A stretch of DNA of 5,989 nucleotides from Methanomassiliicoccaceae archaeon UBA537 (GTDB lineage: Archaea > Thermoplasmatota > Thermoplasmata > Methanomassiliicoccales > Methanomethylophilaceae), in NCBI GenBank assembly GCA_002504495.1, contig DATC01000089.1, positions 1 to 5,989 of the forward strand. Direction: 5' to 3'. This document shows, in pieces, positions 1 through 5,446 of this stretch; position 1 is the stretch's first letter; each line of letters begins with the position of its first letter. The translations under genes and the position numbers were made by a program. Below the pieces are notes generated by a model that worked only from the letters and a program-made list of their open reading frames with translations, had not been told where the DNA came from and ran no database searches.

Positions 1-452
1 CCGAAAGCCAGATTCTCTGGCATGAGAGGGATCTGTGCAATTCGTCCACGGAGCGTTTCACCCTCCCGCATGTCTTCGTACTCACCGACTACATCCTGAC
101 CAAGACCGAATGGATCTATTCCGGAGTGGAGGTCCATAGGGACCGCATGCTCGAGGTCATAGAATCCTCCAAGGGCCTCGTCATGGCCGAGCCGCTCATG
201 ATGAAGCTCACCGAGAAGGGGATCGGCAGGCAGGAGGCTCACGAGATCATAAGGCAGTCGGCCATGATCGCAGAGGATACCGGTGTTCATCTCAGGGACG
301 TTCTTCTGAAGAACGAGAAGCTGAAAGGCGTGCTGACTCCCGAAGAGATCGTATCGACGATGGATGCGACGAACTACGTCGGCGGTGCAAGGGAGATCGT
401 GGACAAGATGGTCGACGCCGCTGAGAACGTCGTGGGCAGAAAGGTCGAGTGA
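1..452 (+). CDS. purB: Adenylosuccinate lyase, C-terminal part (5' end outside window)
   Basis: The frame is open from the left edge (first full codon at 3) and stops with TGA at 450-452, giving 149 visible residues. Adenylosuccinate lyase removes fumarate from SAICAR and from adenylosuccinate in purine synthesis, in the cytoplasm. The visible part starts with ESQILWHERDLCNSSTERF, which matches the family block W-H-E-R-D-L-x-N-S-S-x-E-R that precedes the helical C-terminal region; the stretch LPHVFVLTDYIL and the later part with PLMMKLTEKGIGRQEAHEII fit the C-terminal helical domain seen in PurB. The catalytic signature loop with the SSxMPxKxNP motif would lie upstream, outside the window. 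The gene is followed after one base by a small membrane-protein gene, suggesting one transcript. Family assignment is from recognition of these blocks; argininosuccinate lyase or fumarase relatives are less likely because of the WHERD block. Confidence 0.9.
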   Translation, partial: ESQILWHERDLCNSSTERFTLPHVFVLTDYILTKTEWIYSGVEVHRDRMLEVIESSKGLVMAEPLMMKLTEKGIGRQEAHEIIRQSAMIAEDTGVHLRDVLLKNEKLKGVLTPEEIVSTMDATNYVGGAREIVDKMVDAAENVVGRKVE

Positions 453-453
453 T

Positions 454-657
454 ATGGAACCTAAGCAGAAGCAGGGCTTGGTGATCGGCCTGGCCGTCGG
501 CATAGCCCTCTTCGCATTCTTCTGGTTGACTTCAGGTGGCGCATGGGTCAGTTTCATACTGATTCCGGTAGGCGCCGTCATGGGGTTGGCTCCGCAGCTG
601 CTGAAGCCGTTGTCCGACGATGACGACGACGGCACCGGGCTCCGTCGCAAGCGATGA
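454..657 (+). CDS. Small two-helix membrane protein, function unknown
   Basis: This 67-residue protein is not one I recognise. It starts at ATG 454, one base after the purB stop, with a modest AGGT ribosome-site match at 442-445. Residues about 8-27 form a hydrophobic helix (LVIGLAVGIALFAFFWL), followed by a short GG turn and a second hydrophobic stretch at about 31-48. After KPL the tail has five aspartates in a row (55-59) and ends in the basic RRKR, so the protein is likely a small integral membrane protein with a charged cytosolic tail. The tight spacing suggests co-transcription and translational coupling with purB, though nothing links it to purine synthesis. An in-frame start further upstream (ATG at 364) would overlap purB by about 90 nt and give a non-hydrophobic arginine-rich N-terminus, so I prefer 454. 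A GC-rich hairpin follows 38 nt after the stop. Confidence 0.75.
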   Translation: MEPKQKQGLVIGLAVGIALFAFFWLTSGGAWVSFILIPVGAVMGLAPQLLKPLSDDDDDGTGLRRKR

Positions 658-694
658 TTCTGCGATTTCTATTCAGAAGAAGATAAACGGTTTC

Positions 695-714
695 GCCGGG
701 GGTCATCCCCCGGC
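695..714. terminator. GC-rich hairpin between convergent genes
   Basis: Bases 695-702 (GCCGGGGG) and 707-714 (CCCCCGGC) pair perfectly over 8 bp around a TCAT loop. It sits between the stop of the small membrane-protein gene (657, +) and the stop of the flavin-binding protein gene (724, -), so it could act on transcripts from both sides. There is no clear T-run after it on either strand, so its role as a true terminator rather than a 3'-end stabilising hairpin is inferred. Confidence 0.55.
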
Positions 715-717
715 ATT

Positions 718-734
718 AGATTCTCAGAGAATCT
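718..734. repeat. 17-bp palindrome across the stop of the flavin-binding gene
   Basis: AGATTCTC (718-725) and GAGAATCT (727-734) are perfect inverted arms around a single A. The TGA stop of the minus-strand gene (724-726) lies in the middle. It follows directly on the 695-714 hairpin. As RNA it would fold as a 6-bp stem with a 5-nt loop. It could be part of the 3' end signal of the minus-strand gene or a chance consequence of the C-terminal codons. Confidence 0.5.
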
Positions 735-1137
735 TCTTTCCGGCATCGGGTCCGGGAGCAACGCTGTAGATGTCGGTGATGCAGACCTTGATGAGGCTCT
801 TGGCAGGAGCCGCTTCCATCATGGAGTGGGCGATGGTCACGGCTTTCTGATAGTCCTCCCCGGAGCTGATGATCTTGGCCTTTCCCTTGACCTGCCAGCA
901 TCCGTCCTTGTACTCGGGGGACCAAAGGTAGAATGAGACGACGGGATTCTCCTCGATGTTCTTCAGGGTCTTTCCCATGAAGTTGTCGACGATCCAGATC
1001 CTTCCGTCCTCTCCGGGGAAGATCATTCCGATCGGAACGACATTGGGGACGCCGTCCTTGGAAGCGGTGGCGAGGGGAACGATCCTCTGGGCCTTCAGGC
1101 ATTCTTTCATCTCTGCGGTAAGCTCTATGGAAGCCAT
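724..1137 (-). CDS. Pyridoxamine 5'-phosphate oxidase-like FMN-binding split-barrel protein
   Basis: This is a 137-residue cytoplasmic protein of the PNPOx-like split-barrel family, which binds FMN (sometimes F420 or haem) as a homodimer; the physiological substrate cannot be told from sequence. The family pattern is clear: an N-terminal helix (ELTAEMKECLKAQ, about 5-17), then the first strands PLATASKDGVPNVVPIG (21-37), strand GRIWIVDN (45-52), the helix segment KTLKNIEENPVVSFYLW (56-72) with the common N-P-x-V-S turn, the strand GCWQVKGKAKII (79-90), the helix beginning at EDY (94-96), and a C-terminal strand with ITDIYSVAPGPDAGKKIL. The length is normal for the short versions of this family, and true pyridoxine oxidases are longer (about 200+). 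No ribosome site precedes the ATG at 1137; an AT-rich box lies about 28 nt upstream, so the mRNA may be leaderless. It is convergent with the purB pair and divergent from the MFS gene. Confidence 0.85.
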   Translation of the reverse strand: MASIELTAEMKECLKAQRIVPLATASKDGVPNVVPIGMIFPGEDGRIWIVDNFMGKTLKNIEENPVVSFYLWSPEYKDGCWQVKGKAKIISSGEDYQKAVTIAHSMMEAAPAKSLIKVCITDIYSVAPGPDAGKKIL

Positions 1138-1158
1138 AATTGTCGTATCGTGCAGAGC

Positions 1159-1172
1159 CTATTAATAAAAAA
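1159..1172. promoter_or_regulatory. AT-rich TATA-type promoter region between divergent genes
   Basis: The stretch CTATTAATAAAAAA is the only AT-rich island between the flavin-binding gene (-) and the MFS gene (+). Read on the minus strand (TTTTTTATTAAT) its centre at about 1165 is 28 nt before the ATG at 1137, the distance at which an archaeal TATA box would place the transcript start at or just before the start codon. Read on the plus strand (TATTAATAAAA), it would place a start near 1190 and give the MFS gene a leader of about 50 nt. Whether one or both directions are used is inference. Confidence 0.5.
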
Positions 1173-1196
1173 GCTAAGGAAGAGTGTAGTGGCGGC

Positions 1197-1247
1197 ATGC
1201 TTGCGATGGCAAGTTGCTTATCTGTAGCCATGATTTCCGTTTCATGA
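1197..1247 (+). CDS. Possible 16-codon leader ORF ending on the MFS start codon
   Basis: An ATG at 1197 opens a 16-residue hydrophobic peptide (MLAMASCLSVAMISVS) whose TGA (1245-1247) overlaps the MFS ATG (1244-1246) as ATGA. This arrangement would allow translational coupling, which is attractive because the MFS ATG itself has no ribosome site. A small hairpin (CTTGC 1200-1204 with GCAAG 1209-1213, GATG loop) lies at its start. No clear ribosome site precedes the leader ORF either, and an ORF this short can occur by chance, so this is only a candidate. Confidence 0.25.
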   Translation: MLAMASCLSVAMISVS

Positions 1248-2521
1248 GCGATGCGCGCATCTTCACCAGGGATTTCGTGTTGGATGCAGGTATCACGCTG
1301 TTCTGTGTTCTGAACTATTTCGTTCTGCTCATCAACATAACGAGATACTCCGAGGTGGAGTTCGGCGCGGATCCGACCATGGGCGGCCTCGCCGCAGGCA
1401 TCTATGTGATAGGCGGCCTTCTTTCCAGGATCACGATCGGCAAGTATATTGAGCTCGTCGGTCGCAAGAAGATGCTGATCGCAGGGATATCGTTCGCTCT
1501 GCTTATGTCCGCGATGTATTTCTTCATCTCATCGTTCATCATGCTGACCGCAGTGCGCTTTCTGCACGGTATGGCTTACGGTATCACGAGCACCTGCTCC
1601 TCCGATATCGCTGCGAAGCTCGTGCCTCCGGAGAGGAGGGGGGAAGGGATCGGATACTATGGCCTGTGCTTCACTCTGGCCAGTGCCGTCGGCCCGTTGC
1701 TCGGGATGAGCCTGGGCTCCGACGAGTCATATGAGGATGTCTTCATCGTCGGGACTGTGATGTATCTGCTCGCCTTCATCTTGGCTTTGGCGATCAGGGT
1801 CCCCGAGGAGACCCTGAACGAGGAGCAGAAGGCCGAGGCCAGAAGCTTCTCCGTGCGCAATCTGTTCGAAGTGTCCGCGATTCCGCTCTCCGTTGCGTCG
1901 ATGGTATTCTATTTCTCTTATTCCGGGGTCTTGTCCTTCATCTCCTCCTATTCGAAGGAGATCGGGCTCTCCTCGGCTTCCATGTTCTTCTTCGTTGCCG
2001 TTTCGCTCGGGACTCTGGTCTCCCGTCTCAACGCCGGGAAGATCTATGACAAGAAGGGGCCCAATTCTGTGATGATACCTGCGTTCGTGGTATTCGTATG
2101 CGGGATGGCGCTGTATTCGGCCTCTAGAAGCCCTGTTCCGTTCCTGTTCTCCGGATTCCTCATAGGGGTATCGATAGCCATCGTCTTCAGTACGCTCCAG
2201 TCGGTCGTCGTCTCGCTCAGCCCCCCTCGCAGATACGGGGTGACGACCTCCACCTTCTCTGCATTCAATGATATCGGTACAGGCATAGGTCCGATTGTCC
2301 TTGGAGCGATCATAACCGCATCCGGATACAGTACGATGTACCTGCTGTGCGCTTCGATAGCCGTGGGGAGCATGGCGATGTACTGGACCATGTACGGAAG
2401 GACCAACGGCAACAAGCCAGGCATGAGTATAGGATCGGGAAGAGTCCGATGGTGCTGGGGACGCGATTTGAACGCGCGAACCACTAAGGACAGGATCCTA
2501 AGTCCTGCGTCGTTGGCCTAG
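1244..2521 (+). CDS. Major facilitator superfamily transporter, probable efflux; 3' end overlaps antisense tRNA-Leu
   Basis: The frame encodes 425 residues from ATG 1244. It carries twelve likely membrane helices at about 14-32, 46-62, 77-95, 99-118, 138-155, 166-184, 217-234, 247-263, 276-291, 299-322, 340-360 and 364-382, with a charged central loop (EETLNEEQKAEAR, 188-200) between the two six-helix halves. The loop after helix 2 has an MFS motif A form (GKYIELVGRKK, 66-76), and the matching loop in the second half reads GKIYDKKGP (265-273). Residues FLHGMAYG to PPERRGEGIGYYG (107-140) resemble drug/sugar-efflux MFS members; the substrate is unknown. I prefer ATG 1244 over TTG 1214 because MSDARIFTRDF is a normal MFS beginning. 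No ribosome site is visible. After the last helix and NGNKP (389-392) the frame has no stop until TAG 2519-2521, and residues from about 403 are simply the antisense of tRNA-Leu. A TGA in another frame at 2424 would end the protein right after the last helix if one or two bases were missing or extra. Confidence 0.85.
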   Translation: MSDARIFTRDFVLDAGITLFCVLNYFVLLINITRYSEVEFGADPTMGGLAAGIYVIGGLLSRITIGKYIELVGRKKMLIAGISFALLMSAMYFFISSFIMLTAVRFLHGMAYGITSTCSSDIAAKLVPPERRGEGIGYYGLCFTLASAVGPLLGMSLGSDESYEDVFIVGTVMYLLAFILALAIRVPEETLNEEQKAEARSFSVRNLFEVSAIPLSVASMVFYFSYSGVLSFISSYSKEIGLSSASMFFFVAVSLGTLVSRLNAGKIYDKKGPNSVMIPAFVVFVCGMALYSASRSPVPFLFSGFLIGVSIAIVFSTLQSVVVSLSPPRRYGVTTSTFSAFNDIGTGIGPIVLGAIITASGYSTMYLLCASIAVGSMAMYWTMYGRTNGNKPGMSIGSGRVRWCWGRDLNARTTKDRILSPASLA

Positions 2522-2536
2522 CTTGACTACCCCAGC
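2450..2536 (-). tRNA. tRNA-Leu (anticodon UAG), 3' CCA encoded
   Basis: The minus strand folds as a complete long-variable-arm tRNA of 84 nt plus an encoded CCA. The acceptor stem pairs GCTGGGG (plus 2530-2536) with CCCCAGC (plus 2454-2460), with discriminator A (2453) and CCA at 2450-2452. The D arm has a 3-bp GTC/GAC stem. The anticodon stem is CAGGA/TCCTG with loop CTTAGGA; the anticodon UAG is at plus 2498-2500 and reads CUA/CUN leucine codons. A variable arm of about 13 nt with a short CC/GG stem follows, then a T stem GCGCG/CGCGT (one G-U) with loop TTCAAAT. A long variable arm, discriminator A and UAG anticodon together fix it as leucine. No intron is visible. Its 3' 72 nt are overlapped on the other strand by the open frame of the MFS transporter. 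A TATA-like box lies at 2559-2572. Confidence 0.95.
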
Positions 2537-2558
2537 TCGGAGAGGACATCGTCGGTTC

Positions 2559-2572
2559 CGATAACTATCTTT
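2559..2572 (-). promoter_or_regulatory. TATA-like box of tRNA-Leu
   Basis: On the minus strand the stretch reads AAAGATAGTTATCG, the only AT-rich element immediately upstream of the tRNA. Its centre (about 2565) is 29 nt before the mature 5' end at 2536, which would place the transcript start about 3 nt upstream of the tRNA, as is usual for archaeal tRNA genes. Position is the main support. Confidence 0.45.
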
Positions 2573-2596
2573 CGGATGCTCGGCCGCTTCTTCGAC

Positions 2597-2612
2597 TTAT
2601 ACTATAATAATA
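2597..2612 (+). promoter_or_regulatory. TATA box of iorAB
   Basis: A strong AT-rich block (TTATACTATAATAATA) stands out from GC-rich surroundings and lies 34-49 nt before the iorA ATG at 2646. A start about 26 nt downstream of its centre would fall near 2626-2631 and give a leader of about 15-20 nt that just contains the ribosome site. This fits an archaeal TATA-binding-protein promoter. Confidence 0.6.
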
Positions 2613-2634
2613 AGTTGGAGGATTCGCTCCCGTA

Positions 2635-2639
2635 GAGGT
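2635..2639 (+). promoter_or_regulatory. Ribosome binding site of iorA
   Basis: GAGGT lies 6 nt before ATG 2646 and supports this start codon, the first in a frame that has its conserved POR-type N-terminus shortly after. Confidence 0.6.
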
Positions 2640-2645
2640 TCATAG

Positions 2646-4460
2646 ATGTCTGATCTGCTATCTGAAGGAGGGAGGCAGCTCCTGCTCGGGAACGAGGCCA
2701 TCGTGAGAGGTCTTTTCGAAGCAGGCGTCGGTTTCGCCTCGACCTATCCCGGGACGCCGTCCTCCGAAATAGGCAATCTGCTGGAGCGCTATTGCTCTGA
2801 TGCGGGGATGTATTTCGAGTTCTCCGACAATGAGAAGATCGCACTCGAGGTCTCTGCCGCAGCCGCTTCGTCCGGAGTTCGCTCGTTCGTCTTCATGAAG
2901 CATGTGGGACTCAATGTCGCCGCCGATCCTATGATGACCCTCGCCTATTCAGGAGTGAGGGCGGGGATGCTCATCCTCACGGCCGACGATCCGTCCGCAC
3001 ACAGCTCCCAGAACGAGCAGGACAACAGATACTATTCCCATCTCGGATTGCTCCCCATGATGGAGCCGTCGACCCCCGACGAGGCGAGGTCGATGATATC
3101 GGACGCCTACCGTCTCTCCGAGGCCTTGGGGCTTCCGGTAATCTTCAGGACCACGACGAGGGTCAACCATGCGCGTGCTCCCGTGGATTTCTCGCCTCGC
3201 GCAGTTCCGAAGACCAAGGGCCACTTCGACAGGGACTTCGTGAAGTTCGTCAATGTCCCCGCGAACGCAAGGGTCAACAGGAAGGTGCTTCTGGACAAGA
3301 ACAGGATCGCCATGTCGCTGTCGGAGTCTTCTCCGCTGAACAGAGTCGAGGGCGAAGGCTCGGTGGGGATAATCACTTCCGGCGTATCGTACAACTACGT
3401 CAAGGAAGCTGTTTCCGGAGCATCACTCCTGAAGCTCGGCTTCACCAATCCTCTTCCGGAGAAGACGATCGTCGATTTCATCAAGGGCAAGGAAAGGATA
3501 ATCGTCGTCGAGGAGCTAGATCCGTTCCTCGAGGACGGCGTGATGAGGATCTGCGCACAGTACGGGCTCTCTGTCCCCATCTACGGCAAGAGGTCCGGGC
3601 ATCTCCCCTTCGCGGGAGAATACTCCACCGATGTTCTCGAAGGTGTAAAGGGCCTCGTCAGGATCAAGGAGTTCGCGGAACCGCTCAGCATGCCCGATGT
3701 GAAGCTCCCATCCAGGCCCCCTACGCTCTGTGCCGGCTGTCCACACAGGGGAACTTTCGCCGCCGTGAAGAAGGCCGTCGGGAAGAGGGATGTCGTATAC
3801 TGTTCCGATATCGGATGCTACACATTGGGCGGATCACCTCCTTTCAATGCGGCCGATTTCATCATATGCATGGGAGGAGGCGCAGGAGCCGCAGGAGGGT
3901 TCGCTCAGACCACGAATCAGCTGCCTATTGCATTCATGGGGGATTCGACCTTTTTCCATTCCGGAATCAATCCTCTCGTCAATGCGCTGTTCAACGGTCA
4001 TAAGATCGTGATGGTCGTTCTGGACAACAGCACCACCGCCATGACCGGGCATCAACCCAATCCTGGCACCGGACGTTCGTTCGGAGGCGTCGAGACCGAA
4101 CCTCTGAGTATAGAATCCATAGCGCTCGGAGTCGGAGCCAAGTTCGTCAGAACCATCGATCCATACGATGTCAAGGCGTCGACCGCCGTGATGAAGGAGG
4201 CCATCGAGTTCGACGGAGTGGCCGTGGTCATCTCCAAGCAGCCGTGCCCGTTGGAGCTCAAGAAGAAGAAGCTCCTGGTTCCGCGCATCTGCGAGGTCGA
4301 TCAATCCAGATGCATCTCCTGCTACTCGTGTCTGAAGACCGTGGCATGTCCCGCGCTGATCCTTAGGGACGGCAGAGTCTGCACAGATCCCACGCAGTGC
4401 ATCGGTTGCTTCATGTGCGGAAGCGTATGTCCTACATCGGCTATAGGGGTGAAGAGATGA
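2646..4460 (+). CDS. iorA: Indolepyruvate:ferredoxin oxidoreductase, alpha subunit
   Basis: IorA (604 residues, a normal length) forms the large subunit of the cytoplasmic, oxygen-sensitive enzyme that converts indolepyruvate, phenylpyruvate and hydroxyphenylpyruvate plus CoA to aryl-acetyl-CoA and CO2, passing electrons to ferredoxin. The N-terminal pyrimidine-binding type domain shows STYPGTPSSEI (32-42) and FMKHVGLNVAADPM (83-96), followed by TADDPSAHSSQNEQDNR (112-128), which is characteristic of IorA. A middle transketolase-C-like domain spans roughly 235-345. The thiamine-diphosphate domain begins at CAGCPHRGTF (362-371) and contains the metal/diphosphate site GDS (432-434) to LDN (459-461), then TAMTGHQPNPGTG. 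The C-terminus holds a two-cluster ferredoxin domain with cysteines 556, 559, 562, 568 and 585, 588, 591, 595, enough for two [4Fe-4S] clusters. All key residues seem intact. Stop TGA overlaps the iorB ATG, so both subunits are likely made from one mRNA driven by the TATA box at 2597-2612. Confidence 0.95.
   Translation: MSDLLSEGGRQLLLGNEAIVRGLFEAGVGFASTYPGTPSSEIGNLLERYCSDAGMYFEFSDNEKIALEVSAAAASSGVRSFVFMKHVGLNVAADPMMTLAYSGVRAGMLILTADDPSAHSSQNEQDNRYYSHLGLLPMMEPSTPDEARSMISDAYRLSEALGLPVIFRTTTRVNHARAPVDFSPRAVPKTKGHFDRDFVKFVNVPANARVNRKVLLDKNRIAMSLSESSPLNRVEGEGSVGIITSGVSYNYVKEAVSGASLLKLGFTNPLPEKTIVDFIKGKERIIVVEELDPFLEDGVMRICAQYGLSVPIYGKRSGHLPFAGEYSTDVLEGVKGLVRIKEFAEPLSMPDVKLPSRPPTLCAGCPHRGTFAAVKKAVGKRDVVYCSDIGCYTLGGSPPFNAADFIICMGGGAGAAGGFAQTTNQLPIAFMGDSTFFHSGINPLVNALFNGHKIVMVVLDNSTTAMTGHQPNPGTGRSFGGVETEPLSIESIALGVGAKFVRTIDPYDVKASTAVMKEAIEFDGVAVVISKQPCPLELKKKKLLVPRICEVDQSRCISCYSCLKTVACPALILRDGRVCTDPTQCIGCFMCGSVCPTSAIGVKR
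4446..4452 (+). promoter_or_regulatory. Ribosome binding site of iorB
   Basis: GGGGTGA lies 4 nt before ATG 4457, inside the last codons of iorA. It selects this ATG over the in-frame ATG at 4397, which would add 20 residues of out-of-frame iorA ferredoxin coding sequence. Confidence 0.75.
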
Positions 4461-5446
4461 AGTACACTGTGCAGATCGTAGGAGTAGGGGGGCAGGGTGT
4501 CCTCTTGGCCTCCAACGTCCTCGGTAATGCCGCGATGTCGGCCGGGATGAAGGTCATGATGAGTGAGGTCCATGGAATGGCACAGAGAGGCGGAAGCGTA
4601 CTCTCCACCGTCAGGATAGGGGACGAGGTGTTCAGTCCTCTGGAGGCTGAGGGCGGTGCCGACATGATAATGGGATTCGAGCCTGCCGAGACCGTAAGGA
4701 GTCTCCATCTGGGCAACAAGGACACCCGCATCCTGATGAATCTGGATCCGGTTCTCCCATCCATGGTGGCTGCCGGATTCGAGGAGTACCCAGATATCCA
4801 ATCCCTAGTGGATGCCGTACGCTCGGTTAATGCGCATCTGTATACGATAGGCGCCACCAGCATAGCCATCGAAGCGGGAAAGGCCGTAGCGGCCAACGCC
4901 GTTATGATCGGCGCCATGGCTGCCGTGGACGGATTTCCGCTGTCGAAGCAGCAGCTCTATGACAGCCTGGTATCGCAGGTTCCTGCCAAGTTCAGGGATC
5001 TCAATGTCGATGCGTTCGAACGCGGTTTCAATGCCGTTCGGCATCGATGCCGTACGAACAGGCTATCCTACCCGCCTCGTTGGAAGCGATTCCTGCTCCG
5101 TTCTGAACGAAGAGGCAGTTTCCAACGAGTAAAACCGCTTACCGTTCTCATCTTCTCCATCCTGCTGTTGCCGATTCCTGTCGAACAGCCGGCGATTGAA
5201 CCTGAACTCCCGAGCATTTTTACTTCCACAAGTCCGAGATCGATGATCATGCCTTGCGACCGTCAATCTCGAAGGCGATTCGATGCTGCACTTCTCGTAT
5301 GCGATCGCCGCCTTCTTCTTCGGTTCGTCTACGAGCACGATATCGCCGTAGATCCTGCATTTCTGATTGCGGAGCGCCAGCATGGCCGTCCGGAAAGGGA
5401 CCGACGTCCCCTTCAAAAGGATCTGGACCCGTCTGATAACGGATGA
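4457..5446 (+). CDS. iorB: Indolepyruvate:ferredoxin oxidoreductase, beta subunit, with abnormal C-terminal run-on
   Basis: IorB is the small subunit of the IorAB complex and belongs to the POR gamma-type family. The start at ATG 4457 overlaps the iorA stop by ATGA and has a strong ribosome site. The N-terminus MKYTVQIVGVGGQGVLLAS contains the family glycine motif GVGGQG (9-14), and MSEVHGMAQRGGSV (35-48) is the second hallmark. GADMIMGFEPAE (67-78) and HLYTIGAT...AANAVMIGAMA (127-155) are also typical. The core ends with VPAKFRDLNVDAFERGFNAVR (175-195, to base 5041), where this family (about 190-200 residues) normally ends within a few residues. Here no stop follows: the frame continues for 134 codons to TGA 5444-5446 through the antisense of a transposase gene, with an arginine-rich, non-family sequence. 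The true end is therefore uncertain: either the stop was lost when a mobile element or rearrangement joined here, or a one-base error hides a nearby stop (other frames stop at 5104 and 5130). The catalytic core looks intact. Confidence 0.85.
   Translation: MKYTVQIVGVGGQGVLLASNVLGNAAMSAGMKVMMSEVHGMAQRGGSVLSTVRIGDEVFSPLEAEGGADMIMGFEPAETVRSLHLGNKDTRILMNLDPVLPSMVAAGFEEYPDIQSLVDAVRSVNAHLYTIGATSIAIEAGKAVAANAVMIGAMAAVDGFPLSKQQLYDSLVSQVPAKFRDLNVDAFERGFNAVRHRCRTNRLSYPPRWKRFLLRSERRGSFQRVKPLTVLIFSILLLPIPVEQPAIEPELPSIFTSTSPRSMIMPCDRQSRRRFDAALLVCDRRLLLRFVYEHDIAVDPAFLIAERQHGRPERDRRPLQKDLDPSDNG
5007..5059 (+). repeat. Imperfect direct repeat at the end of the iorB core
   Basis: TCGATGCGTTCGAAC (5007-5021) recurs as TCGATGCCGTACGAAC (5044-5059) with one inserted base and one substitution. 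The first copy encodes VDAFE of IorB; the second lies just past the point where IorB homology ends. It may record a local duplication or a junction event. Confidence 0.4.
5039..5052. repeat. 14-bp perfect palindrome at the iorB core end
   Basis: CGGCATCGATGCCG is its own reverse complement. The left half also pairs with ATGCCG at 5031-5036, so three half-sites lie within 22 bp. It starts exactly where recognisable IorB sequence ends. It may be a junction remnant or a protein-binding site; no function is shown. Confidence 0.5.

Noticed and set aside
716..1231. A 171-residue minus-strand frame overlapping the FMN-binding protein.
   Set aside because: It is arginine/histidine-rich and out of frame with the recognised split-barrel protein.
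2044..2484. A 146-residue minus-strand open frame across the MFS 3' half.
   Set aside because: It is antisense to a clear transporter and the tRNA, with no family features or ribosome site.
2519..2635. Reading the MFS TAG stop as pyrrolysine, extending the protein to the next TAG at 2633-2635.
   Set aside because: The extra residues would come from the tRNA 5' end, its promoter and the iorA promoter and show no protein-like pattern; TAG within a tRNA antisense is coincidental.
3834..4304. A 156-residue minus-strand open frame inside iorA.
   Set aside because: It is antisense to the thiamine-diphosphate domain, which has intact motifs; no independent evidence for a gene.
4441..4917. A 158-residue minus-strand open frame inside iorB.
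   Set aside because: It is a shadow of the IorB core in a codon-biased genome.
5031..5132. A 33-codon plus-strand ORF (ATG 5031, TAA 5130) as a separate small gene.
   Set aside because: It overlaps the iorB end and the hairpin and has no ribosome site; more likely it shows where a one-base shift of iorB would stop.
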